Shown here one piece after another: positions 1 to 6,184 of a DNA stretch of 6,299 bases (its first letter is position 1; every line of letters starts with the position of its first letter). Position numbers and translations under genes: made by a program. Source of the DNA: Clostridiales bacterium. Its GTDB lineage: Bacteria; Bacillota; Clostridia; Oscillospirales; Oscillospiraceae. Under the pieces are notes generated by a model. The model saw only the letters and a list, made by a program, of their open reading frames with translations. It ran no database searches and was not told the DNA's origin. Where the stretch lies: NCBI GenBank assembly GCA_021199695.1, contig JAJQHP010000009.1, positions 1-6,299 of the forward strand. Reading direction: 5' to 3'.

Positions 1-1
1 G

Positions 2-1069
2 GCCATGATGCTCGCTCTGGCCGCCTGCGGCGGCACAGAGGCGGAGACCACCACAGAGGAAACTGCCGACGCCGCCACAGAGGACACAGCAGAGGAGGAA
101 GCCGAGGCAGAGGACGAGACGGAAACCGAGCCGGAGGCAGATACCGAAGCCGAGGCTGAGGCGGAGACCGCAGAGCAGGAGGACACTGAAACCGAAACCG
201 TCGTCACCCGCATCGGCTCTCTGAAAGGCCCCACCTCCATCGGCCTGACCGAGATGATGAGCTGGGACTCCGCCGACTACAGCTTTACCATGGAGACGGA
301 CGCCTCCGCCCTGCTGACCGAAATGGTCTCCGGTGAGCTGGACATCGCCCTCATCCCCGCCACCGCTGCCGCTATCTGGAACACCAAGATCGAGGGCGGC
401 GTCACCTGCATCGACGTGAACACCCTGGGGGTGCTCTACGTCATCAGCGCAGACGACTCCATCGCCTCTATCGAGGACCTGGCGGGCCGGACGATCTACC
501 TCCCCGGTCAGGGGACCTCCCCGGACTATGTGCTCCAGTATCTCCTGGCCCGGCACGACATGAGCCTGGACGATGTGACCGTAGAGTACCAGTCCGAGGC
601 CGCCGAGGTCATCGCCGCCCTTACCGCCGACCCGGAGGGGGTGGGCCTGCTGCCCCAGCCCTCCGTCACCGCCGCGCTGAACAAGCTGGAGGGCTTCTCC
701 ATCGTCCTGGACCTCACCGAGGAGTGGGGTGCCGTGTCCGACACCGACCTGATCACCGGCGTCACCGTGGTGCGCACCGCCTTCCTGGAGGAGCATCCGG
801 AGGCAGTGGCCCGGTTCCTGACCGACCACCTGACCAGCACCACCGCCGCCAATGAGGACGTGGCCACCACCGCCCAGCGGATGGTGGACCTGGGCATTCT
901 GGAGAGTGCAGCCGTGGCGGAGGCCGCCATCCCCTACTGCAACGTCACCTGCGTCACCGGGCAGGACATGAAGGACATGGTCGCCGCCTATCTCCAGGTG
1001 CTCTACGATCTGGAGCCCTCCTCCGTGGGCGGGACGCTGCCGGGGGACGAGTTCTACTACCTTGGGTAA
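2..1069 (+). CDS. ABC importer solute-binding lipoprotein, TauA/SsuA (NMT1-like) family, 5' partial
   Basis: This is the extracellular, lipid-anchored receptor of an ABC importer, delivering a small substrate to the permease encoded next. The visible part starts with the end of a signal peptide: counting from the ATG at position 5, L5-A6-A7-C8 is a lipobox and C8 the expected lipidated cysteine. Seven residues without a positively charged n-region cannot be a whole signal peptide and the frame is open to the window edge, so the true start lies upstream. Residues 11-66 form an acidic Thr/Glu/Ala linker. The binding domain follows (about 67-354), with the type-II two-lobe pattern of this family: a 'SLKGPT' strand near 72-77, 'GELDIALIP' at 110-118, 'SIEDLAGRTIYLPG' at 155-168, and a C-terminal 'GGTLPGDEFYY' at 342-352. 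Cysteines C135, C312 and C316 occur in the mature domain. The substrate cannot be deduced; sulfonate, nitrate, thiamine-precursor or related ligands are all possible in this superfamily. The stop overlaps the permease start. Confidence 0.87.
   Translation, partial: AMMLALAACGGTEAETTTEETADAATEDTAEEEAEAEDETETEPEADTEAEAEAETAEQEDTETETVVTRIGSLKGPTSIGLTEMMSWDSADYSFTMETDASALLTEMVSGELDIALIPATAAAIWNTKIEGGVTCIDVNTLGVLYVISADDSIASIEDLAGRTIYLPGQGTSPDYVLQYLLARHDMSLDDVTVEYQSEAAEVIAALTADPEGVGLLPQPSVTAALNKLEGFSIVLDLTEEWGAVSDTDLITGVTVVRTAFLEEHPEAVARFLTDHLTSTTAANEDVATTAQRMVDLGILESAAVAEAAIPYCNVTCVTGQDMKDMVAAYLQVLYDLEPSSVGGTLPGDEFYYLG
35..202 (+). other. Acidic low-complexity linker (Thr/Glu/Ala/Asp) within the solute-binding lipoprotein
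   Basis: These bases encode residues 11-66, built almost only from Glu, Thr, Ala and Asp with no Lys or Arg, written with imperfect repeats of GAG, GCC/GCA and ACC/ACA codons. It lies directly after the lipidated cysteine and before the folded domain. Such spacers are common in lipoproteins of Gram-positive bacteria and probably hold the binding domain away from the membrane and through the cell wall; at about 56 residues it is long. The imperfect repeat makes the region prone to length change between strains (inference). Confidence 0.8.
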
Positions 1070-1826
1070 GGCGAGGCTGAAAAAGCTGCTCATCGCCCTG
1101 GGCTGGCTGGCTCTCTGGCAGCTGGCCAGCCTCTGGGTGAATCAGAGCGTCATTCTGACAGGTCCGGCGGAGGCGTTCCAGGCGCTGTTGTCCCTGGTCG
1201 TCACCGCCGGGTTCTGGCAGACGGTGCTGTTCACCTTCCTGCGCATTTTGGGCGGCTTTGTTCTGGCCTTTGTGGCCGGACTGGCTGCCGGAGGGCTGGC
1301 CCACCGGTTTCCCCTGGTGGGGGACATCCTGGCCCCGGCGGTGACGGCTATGAAGTCGGTGCCCGTGGCCTGCTTCGTCATTCTCGCCCTGGTGTGGGTT
1401 GGCTCCCAGAATCTGACCTTTCTCATCGTCTTTCTGGTGGCCTTTCCCATCCTCTATCTCCAGACGAGAGAGGGACTGGAGCGGGCGGACCGGCAGCTGC
1501 TGGAGATGGCCCAGGTGTTCCGCCTCTCCCCCTGGCGGCGGTTTCGGTATGTCTATCTTCCCGCCCTGCTGCCCTCCCTGGTCAGCGGGTGCCAGCTGGC
1601 CCTGGGGATGAGCTGGAAATCCGGAGTGGCGGCGGAGGTCATCGGCACGCCCCTCCACTCCATCGGACAGCAGCTCTACTTTGCGAAGATATATCTGGAG
1701 ATCGACGATCTGTTTGCCTGGACCTTCGTGATTCTGGCCCTGAGCGCCCTGTTCGAGCGGGCATTTCTCTGGCTGCTGGGACGGGTCGCCGGGAGATTGG
1801 AGGGCACCGATGATCTACGGATATGA
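1062..1826 (+). CDS. ABC importer permease, TauC/SsuC-like (binding-protein-dependent transport inner membrane component)
   Basis: This 254-residue integral membrane protein forms the channel of the importer with the neighbouring receptor and ATPase. It is hydrophobic with about six membrane segments (roughly residues 8-26, 55-80, 88-112, 115-134, 165-185 and 218-240). The cytoplasmic coupling loop that docks on the ATPase is visible as an EAA-type motif: E148-M-A-Q-V-F-R-L-S-P through the L-P pair at 166-167, followed by a glycine at 176. Length and motif position match TauC/SsuC-type permeases. The start is a TTG at 1062: the first internal Met codon is near residue 97, inside the membrane domain, and a later GTG would remove the first helix. 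A G-rich stretch at 1042-1047 is too far away to be a good ribosome binding site, so translation is probably coupled to the upstream gene, whose stop it overlaps by 8 bases. Its own 3' end overlaps the ATPase gene by 17 bases. Confidence 0.88.
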   Translation: MGKARLKKLLIALGWLALWQLASLWVNQSVILTGPAEAFQALLSLVVTAGFWQTVLFTFLRILGGFVLAFVAGLAAGGLAHRFPLVGDILAPAVTAMKSVPVACFVILALVWVGSQNLTFLIVFLVAFPILYLQTREGLERADRQLLEMAQVFRLSPWRRFRYVYLPALLPSLVSGCQLALGMSWKSGVAAEVIGTPLHSIGQQLYFAKIYLEIDDLFAWTFVILALSALFERAFLWLLGRVAGRLEGTDDLRI

Positions 1827-2379
1827 AGGGCTGTGCAAGCGCTATGGCCCGCTGACCGTGCTGGACGGGGTGAGCCTGTCCTTTGCTCCCGGGGACTGCG
1901 TGGTGGTCATGGCCCCCTCCGGCGGGGGAAAGACCACCCTGTTCCGCCTGCTGGCGGGGCTGGAGACGCCGGACGAGGGGCGCATTTTGGGCTTTGACCG
2001 GGCGAAAATTTCCATGGTCTTTCAGGAGAACCGCCTGTGTGAGCACCTCTCCCCGGTGACCAACGTGGCCCTGGTGCAGGCGAAACCGGACCGGGCCGCC
2101 CTTCGCCGGGAGCTGGAGACCATCCTTCCCGCCGACTGCCTGGACCGGCCCGCCTCCACCCTCTCCGGTGGAATGAAGCGGCGGACGGCCATCGCCCGGG
2201 CATTGCTGGCCCCGTCGGACGTGCTGCTTCTGGACGAGCCGTTCACCGGCCTGGACGAGGAGACCAGAGGGAAGGTCATCCGCTTCGTGCAGGAGCGGCA
2301 GAACGGCCGACTGCTGCTCATGACCACCCACCTCCGGGAGGAGGCGGCAGCCCTGGGGGCAGAGATCACTGACCTGTAA
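1810..2379 (+). CDS. ABC importer ATP-binding protein, TauB/SsuB-like, short form
   Basis: This is the cytoplasmic ATPase that powers the importer. All nucleotide-binding elements are present in order in 189 residues: Walker A A35-P-S-G-G-G-K-T42, Q-loop glutamine Q72 in 'MVFQENR', signature L118-S-G-G-M122, Walker B V138-L-L-L-D142 with catalytic E143, D-loop 'GLD' at 147-149, and switch histidine H174 in 'MTTH'. The first Walker A position is Ala, where Gly is usual. The protein is short for the family (about 240-260 residues is common). The stretch between Walker A and the Q-loop is compact, and the chain ends about 15 residues after the switch histidine, so the C-terminal helical extension is missing. 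The stop is genuine and no frameshift is apparent. The ATG at 1810 is preceded by GGAGGG at 1799-1804 with 5-base spacing, inside the permease gene. It is the last gene of the operon; a terminator follows 11 bases after the stop. Confidence 0.9.
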   Translation: MIYGYEGLCKRYGPLTVLDGVSLSFAPGDCVVVMAPSGGGKTTLFRLLAGLETPDEGRILGFDRAKISMVFQENRLCEHLSPVTNVALVQAKPDRAALRRELETILPADCLDRPASTLSGGMKRRTAIARALLAPSDVLLLDEPFTGLDEETRGKVIRFVQERQNGRLLLMTTHLREEAAALGAEITDL

Positions 2380-2390
2380 CGCATGAACAC

Positions 2391-2435
2391 AAAAGCTGCA
2401 CCCTGTCGGTTCAAACCCGGCAGGGTGCAGCTTTT
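2391..2435. terminator. Bidirectional Rho-independent terminator between convergent genes
   Basis: Two perfectly complementary 15-base arms (2391-2405 and 2421-2435) flank a 15-base centre. The centre can pair further (a U-G pair plus three Watson-Crick pairs), leaving a loop of about 7 bases. The outer ends are AAAA on the left and TTTT on the right, so the RNA of either strand has a GC-rich stem ending in a short U-run. It lies 11 bases after the ATPase stop and 27 bases after the adaptor stop, where a shared terminator of two converging units is expected. Confidence 0.88.
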
Positions 2436-2462
2436 ATCTCATCACAGATCAACAATAGCGGG

Positions 2463-4049
2463 TCACTCGCTGTCCTCCGTCTCAGGGAGAGCAGAGGGGC
2501 CTACGGAGTATTCGCTCTCGCTCTGGTCAATGACCCACTCGTGGTTGAAGAAGGTGAATACGGTGGTCTCAGTCACCCGGGAGGCGACTACCACCTCGTC
2601 TCCTTCCTCTACGCCCGAGAGGATCTGGACCTGATCCTGGCTGGTCAGGCCCACCTCCACCGTGACTACGCTGGTCAGTCCGTCGCCATAGGCGATCTCC
2701 ACGGAACGGGTGCCGTCAGACTGGACGGTCAGCGCCTGGATGGGGACAAGTACGGCATTTTCCGCCTCGTCCAGGATGATAACGGCGTCGCAGGTGTCTC
2801 CTACCTGAAGGCCCTGGGCGTTTTCCAGAGAGACAGTGACGGTGCAGACATCCTCATCCGTTTCCCCGTCCGCGATCTCGGCCACCAGTCCGGTGTAGAT
2901 GGCGTCCGCCTCATCGACCTCGCTGGCAAAGGTCAGCTCTGCCGTCTGGCCAATTTCGACTTGCTCGGCCTGCTGCTGGGTGACCTCCAGGCCGATCTGG
3001 AAGGAGCTGGTCGAGGTGATGTCACAGACCTGGCTCTCCGCTTCCACAGCCTCGCCCGCTGTCAGGGTCAGGTTGGTGACGACGCCGCTGAACTCCGATG
3101 TCAGCACCGGATTTTCCCGGAACTGCCGGAGACGGTATACCTCCGCCGCCAGAGTCTCCCGCTGCTCGGTGAGCGAGGACCAGGTCTCGTCATAGCTCTC
3201 GTCCACGCAGCGGATGAGGGGGTCCCCCTCAGCGACCTCATCTCCCACCTCCACCTGAATGGCGGAAACCATCCCGCTCTCCCAGGCGACAAGCACCGGA
3301 CTGTTGGAGGCGACGGTCCCGCTGCCCAGCTGGATTTCGTCCGCTCCGGTGACGGAGGCGGTCTCCCCGATGGAACGGGTGGGACTGTCCGGGAAGGTGA
3401 CGATAACGACGCCGGTCTCCGCATCCACCACGTCCACCGTACCCTCGATCTCCTCATCTCCCAGGGTGACGGTGACGGCGTCTCCCGCCTGGAGGCCGGT
3501 ATCCTCCGCCAGCGTCAGCTCCACCCGGAGCAGGCCGTCGGTGGACAGCTCCAGCAGGCCGCCGTATGCGGCGGTCACATCCTCAGCCAGCTCTCCCCGC
3601 TGGGCGTAGATCGCCTTGACCAGGCCGACGGTCTCAGCGGCGAGCTGGGCGCTACCCCCCTGCTCCGTCTCCGCCAGCTGGGCGTCCAGCGCTTCGATCT
3701 GCTCCAGCAGGGCCTCTATCTGTTCGGTCAGCTCGTCGGTGTCATAGACAGCCAGCACGTCTCCGGCCTCCACCACGTCTCCCTCGCTGACCTCCACCGA
3801 GGCGATGACGCCGCTGTACTGGGCAGTCACCGGCTCGCTGTCGGCGGAACGGACGCTGCCGGAGGCGGACACCGTCTCCCGAATGGTCCCGATGACTGCG
3901 GGCTCTGTCTCCACCTCCACAGAGGTATCCACCCTGGCCCCGCCGTCCTGGATAAAGGGGATCAGGAAAATCAGGGCGACCAGAATGATCGCCCCCAGCA
4001 CCAGCCACCGCTTTTGCAGCGCCGGACGCTTTTTGCCTGATTCCGTCAT
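2463..4049 (-). CDS. Membrane-anchored efflux adaptor, HlyD/MacA-like (RND/ABC adaptor family) with three lipoyl-type half motifs
   Basis: This 528-residue protein resembles the adaptor subunit of MacAB/YknXYZ-like exporters, which sits outside the membrane and couples to an ABC permease. A basic N-terminus (K6, K7, R8, K13, R14) precedes one membrane segment at about 15-34; the rest should be extracytoplasmic. Lipoyl-type half motifs of the form SGxV..G..V..G occur three times, at about 79-101, 258-281 and 321-344. The first is followed by a short amphipathic helix (104-129), the second by another (290-315). Beta-barrel-like segments follow (about 172-240 and 357-433), then a membrane-proximal domain (434-492, 'VLVPIQALTV' and 'VEEGDEVVVAS') and an acidic tail. 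The ATG at 4049 is chosen because GGGAGG (4057-4062) precedes it with 7-base spacing and the membrane anchor follows; an in-frame ATG at 4094 would add 15 unlikely residues and lies in a hairpin. No ABC or outer partner gene is adjacent: a terminator follows directly. Substrate unknown. Confidence 0.83.
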   Translation of the reverse strand: MTESGKKRPALQKRWLVLGAIILVALIFLIPFIQDGGARVDTSVEVETEPAVIGTIRETVSASGSVRSADSEPVTAQYSGVIASVEVSEGDVVEAGDVLAVYDTDELTEQIEALLEQIEALDAQLAETEQGGSAQLAAETVGLVKAIYAQRGELAEDVTAAYGGLLELSTDGLLRVELTLAEDTGLQAGDAVTVTLGDEEIEGTVDVVDAETGVVIVTFPDSPTRSIGETASVTGADEIQLGSGTVASNSPVLVAWESGMVSAIQVEVGDEVAEGDPLIRCVDESYDETWSSLTEQRETLAAEVYRLRQFRENPVLTSEFSGVVTNLTLTAGEAVEAESQVCDITSTSSFQIGLEVTQQQAEQVEIGQTAELTFASEVDEADAIYTGLVAEIADGETDEDVCTVTVSLENAQGLQVGDTCDAVIILDEAENAVLVPIQALTVQSDGTRSVEIAYGDGLTSVVTVEVGLTSQDQVQILSGVEEGDEVVVASRVTETTVFTFFNHEWVIDQSESEYSVGPSALPETEDSE

Positions 4050-4056
4050 GTTGATT

Positions 4057-4062
4057 CCTCCC
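4057..4062 (-). promoter_or_regulatory. Ribosome binding site of the adaptor gene
   Basis: On the minus strand GGGAGG is followed by seven bases (AATCAAC) and then ATG at 4049. It is a near-perfect Shine-Dalgarno match at ideal spacing and decides the start over the in-frame ATG at 4094. Confidence 0.85.
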
Positions 4063-4066
4063 GCCC

Positions 4067-4091
4067 CCTCCGGAGCGTGACGCTCCGGAGG
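4067..4091 (-). repeat. Perfect 11-bp GC-rich inverted repeat in the leader of the adaptor gene
   Basis: Arms 4067-4077 and 4081-4091 are perfectly complementary around a 3-base loop (TCA on the minus strand). In RNA this is a very stable hairpin ending four bases before the Shine-Dalgarno sequence. Each arm contains the self-complementary octamer CTCCGGAG, so the element can also be read as two copies of a palindrome 15 bases apart. The left arm in the transcript begins CCTCC, which is complementary to the GGAGG of the ribosome binding site, so an alternative pairing that hides the site is conceivable. It has no T-run on the minus strand and is not a typical terminator. Function is inferred only. 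Confidence 0.7.
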
Positions 4092-4112
4092 CATTCTGTC
4101 TCTGTGCCTGTT

Positions 4113-4129
4113 GGCAGTATCATACTGCC
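4113..4129 (-). promoter_or_regulatory. Perfect 17-bp palindrome overlapping a possible -10 element; candidate operator of the adaptor gene
   Basis: Two 8-base arms (4113-4120 and 4122-4129) are exact reverse complements around one central base. Read on the minus strand the centre is TATGAT (4119-4124), one base off the sigma-A -10 consensus, about 70 bases before the adaptor ATG. A palindrome centred on a -10 box is the usual position for a repressor site. The weak point is the -35: the hexamers 16-18 bases upstream do not resemble TTGACA. A regulator-activated or weak promoter, or a site with no promoter, remain possible. The 147-base gap after argS shows no clear argS terminator, so read-through from argS could also supply transcription. 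Confidence 0.4.
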
Positions 4130-4196
4130 TTTGCCCGCAAAAAGCATGAACAAAGGTTGAAAATTCAGAAATTTGCCTGGTTTATCGCTTTGCCCG

Positions 4197-5969
4197 TCAC
4201 ATCCGGTCGGGAGCGGAGAAGCCCAGCAGGTCGATGGCGGTCTCCAGCACGTGGAGCACCAGCCGGATGAGGGCGATATAGCCCGCCTGTCGGGCGGCGT
4301 CCGGCTCCTTCATAATGTTGTGCTCCACATAGAACTGGTTCAGTGCCCCGGTCAGGTCGTAAATATAGCGGCACAGACGGCTGGGGGATTTCTGGTCATA
4401 GGCCTCGTACACCGCCTCGTTGAAGCGGCAGAGGGTCAGGGCCAAGCCGGTCTCGCTCCGGCTCTCCGGGGGCAGGATGCGCCCGGTCTCCGCCTCCGGA
4501 AAGGCGGCGGCGTATTTGGCCAGGATGGACTTGATGCGCACCATGGTGTACATGATGTACGGGCCGGTGTTGCCCTCGAAGGCGGTAAATTTCTCAATAT
4601 CAAAGATATAGTCCTTGGCGGGCTGGTTGGACAGGTCGCCGTACTTGATGGCGGCCAGGCCCACCTTGTCAGCGATCTCCCGCAGCTCCTCCTCAGACAG
4701 GTTGGGGTTGGCGGCCTTAGACTTTTCGTAGACCGCCCGGCTCACGTCCTCCAGCAGGTATTCCAGCCGGAGCACGCCCCCCTCCCGGGTCTTGAAGGGC
4801 TTGCCGTCCTTGCCGTTCATGGTGCCGAAGCCCACGTACTCCAGGCTGCACCCGTCCCGGTCCACCAGCCCCGTCTTATAGGCGCACCGGAACACCCGGA
4901 CATAGTGCAGCTCCTGGCGCTTGTCCGCCAGGTAGATCATCCGGTCAGGGTGGAAGTCCTTCTCCCTCTGGACGATGGTGGCCAGGTCGGTGGTCTCGTA
5001 CTGGGCGGCTCCGTCAGATTTCAGGATGAGACAGGGAGGCACCTCCCGGGTGTCGCGCTCCTCCTGGACATCCACTACCAGGGCCCCGTCGCTGAGGTAG
5101 GCGTAGCCCCCCTCCTTCATGTCCTCCACCATGGGGGCGATATAGGGCTGTGCATCGCTCTCCCCATACCAGAGGTCGAAGTCCACGTCCAGCCGGTCAT
5201 AGTTCCGCTTCAGGTCGGAGACGGAGACGTTGACGATGTGCCGCCACAGGGCACGATAGCCGGGGCGGCCGCTCTGCAGCTCCCAGGTGGCGGTCTGAGC
5301 CGCTCTCCGGTAGTCCTCGTCCACCTTACACCGGGCGCTGGCGGCGGGATAGATCTCCTCCAGGTCGGAGATGGTGAAGGGGGCCTGCTCCGGATACGGC
5401 CCCGCAAAGCTCTCGTCAAAATAGGGCAGCTCCGGCTGACGGCAGCGCAGCTCGGTGATGATCTGGCCCATCTGGAGGCCCCAGTCCCCCAGATGCACGT
5501 CCCCAATGACCTTGTGGCCCAGGAACCGGCAGGTGCGCTTGATGCTCTCCCCGATGATGGCGGAGCGAAGATGCCCCACGTGGAGGGGCTTTGCCACGTT
5601 GGGGCCGCCGTAGTCCACCACGATGGTCAGGGGCTGCTCCGCCTGCTCCACCCCCCGGAGAGGGTCGGCCTCCAGCTGGGCCAGACGGTCCGCCAGGAAG
5701 TCGGGGCTGAGGTCCAGGTTGAGAAAGCCGGGGCGGACGGCCTCCAGCTTGGAGAACATGGGGTTGTCGCCCACTGCCGCCGCCACCTCTTGGGCGATGA
5801 CCAGAGGGGCCTTGTGATATCGCTTGGCCCCGGCCATGGCCCCGTTGCACTGGTACTGGCACAGATCAGGACGGTTGGAGGCGGTGGCCCGGCCCAGGGC
5901 GGGGTCGTATCCGGCGGCGGCAAAGCCCTCTGCCAGAACGGCGGAGATTTGATCGATCAAGGTTTTCAT
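4197..5969 (-). CDS. argS: Arginyl-tRNA synthetase
   Basis: The enzyme charges tRNA-Arg with arginine in the cytoplasm (ATP + arginine + tRNA-Arg); it is a class I synthetase. The 590-residue product has the family layout: an N-terminal tRNA-contacting domain (about 1-90, including 'GFLNLDLSP' at 81-89), the Rossmann catalytic core with the HIGH-type signature H130-V-G-H133 in 'NVAKPLHVGH', and 'GDVHLGDWGLQMG' at 156-168. A KMSK-equivalent loop, 'GKPFKTREGG', spans about 389-398. The C-terminal anticodon-binding DALR-type domain (about 470-590) ends in 'APDRM', the usual ArgRS ending. The KMSK loop is the non-canonical K-P-F-K-T-R form. The ATG at 5969 has GAGGGA (5978-5983, 8-base spacing). 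The in-frame ATG at 6035 is rejected because it overlaps the promoter -10 box and adds 22 residues without family similarity. It is probably transcribed from its own promoter; the adaptor gene lies 147 bases downstream on the same strand. Confidence 0.97.
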   Translation of the reverse strand: MKTLIDQISAVLAEGFAAAGYDPALGRATASNRPDLCQYQCNGAMAGAKRYHKAPLVIAQEVAAAVGDNPMFSKLEAVRPGFLNLDLSPDFLADRLAQLEADPLRGVEQAEQPLTIVVDYGGPNVAKPLHVGHLRSAIIGESIKRTCRFLGHKVIGDVHLGDWGLQMGQIITELRCRQPELPYFDESFAGPYPEQAPFTISDLEEIYPAASARCKVDEDYRRAAQTATWELQSGRPGYRALWRHIVNVSVSDLKRNYDRLDVDFDLWYGESDAQPYIAPMVEDMKEGGYAYLSDGALVVDVQEERDTREVPPCLILKSDGAAQYETTDLATIVQREKDFHPDRMIYLADKRQELHYVRVFRCAYKTGLVDRDGCSLEYVGFGTMNGKDGKPFKTREGGVLRLEYLLEDVSRAVYEKSKAANPNLSEEELREIADKVGLAAIKYGDLSNQPAKDYIFDIEKFTAFEGNTGPYIMYTMVRIKSILAKYAAAFPEAETGRILPPESRSETGLALTLCRFNEAVYEAYDQKSPSRLCRYIYDLTGALNQFYVEHNIMKEPDAARQAGYIALIRLVLHVLETAIDLLGFSAPDRM

Positions 5970-6033
5970 GCACAGCTTCCCTCTCGGCGTCTCCGGCGGA
6001 CAAGGGCCGGAAACACAAATTTCACTGTTCGTC

Positions 6034-6063
6034 ATTTTAGCACAACTCCCATTGTCCGGTCAA
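6034..6063 (-). promoter_or_regulatory. argS promoter (sigma-A type, extended -10)
   Basis: On the minus strand TTGACC (6058-6063) is followed after 18 bases by TAAAAT (6034-6039), preceded by TGC, an extended -10. The expected transcript start is near 6027, giving a leader of about 58 bases before the argS ATG. That is too short for a T-box riboswitch. The -35 hexamer lies within an imperfect inverted repeat (6054-6060 / 6063-6069, 6 of 7 positions pairing). Confidence 0.72.
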
Positions 6064-6069
6064 CCGGTC

Positions 6070-6184
6070 TTGCCGCCGGTTTTGGAGCGAAAGGAGGAAA
6101 TTCAGCGGATTTTTTCACCGATAGAGGGCGCTTCCGGGCGGGAGGCTCCCCCGAAACGGACGCTGCGCCGCTCCAAATGCCCGA
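6070..6184. other. Intergenic stretch between two divergent promoters, no gene seen
   Basis: This is the middle of a 330-base stretch without a credible gene (5970-6299). A minus-strand frame starting with GTG near 6217 has no ribosome binding site and runs through the argS promoter. A GGAGG-like stretch at 6093-6097 on the + strand is not followed by a suitable start codon. I see no tRNA or clear riboswitch; the sequence may hold regulator sites for the flanking promoters. Confidence 0.6.

Noticed and set aside
35..202. Repetitive GAG/GCC-rich stretch considered as a CRISPR array or tandem repeat locus
   Set aside because: There are no regular repeat and spacer units; it is in frame and encodes an acidic linker.
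954..1658. A 234-residue minus-strand frame across the receptor/permease junction
   Set aside because: It is Gln/Gly/Arg/His-rich without hydrophobic core patterns and lies opposite well-supported genes.
2541..4040. A 499-residue open frame on the + strand opposite the adaptor gene
   Set aside because: The composition (Leu/Gly/Asp/His-rich, no domains) is that of an antisense shadow; the minus-strand product has a membrane anchor, a ribosome binding site and family motifs.
4050..4094. Alternative start of the adaptor at the ATG at 4094
   Set aside because: It would translate through the GC hairpin, has no Shine-Dalgarno sequence at the right distance, and puts 15 extra residues before a normal basic N-terminus.
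4128..4156. Inverted repeat CCTTTG/CAAAGG between argS and the adaptor as an argS terminator
   Set aside because: There are only six pairs with a 17-base loop and no following T-run on the minus strand; too weak to call.
5970..6035. Alternative start of argS at the ATG at 6035
   Set aside because: The codon overlaps the -10 box of the argS promoter, so it would not be in the transcript; the ATG at 5969 has a ribosome binding site and matches the usual ArgRS N-terminus.
6062..6081. A 6-bp inverted repeat (AACCGG/CCGGTT) followed by Ts on the + strand, terminator-like
   Set aside because: The stem is short, the T-run has four bases, and no + strand gene ends there.
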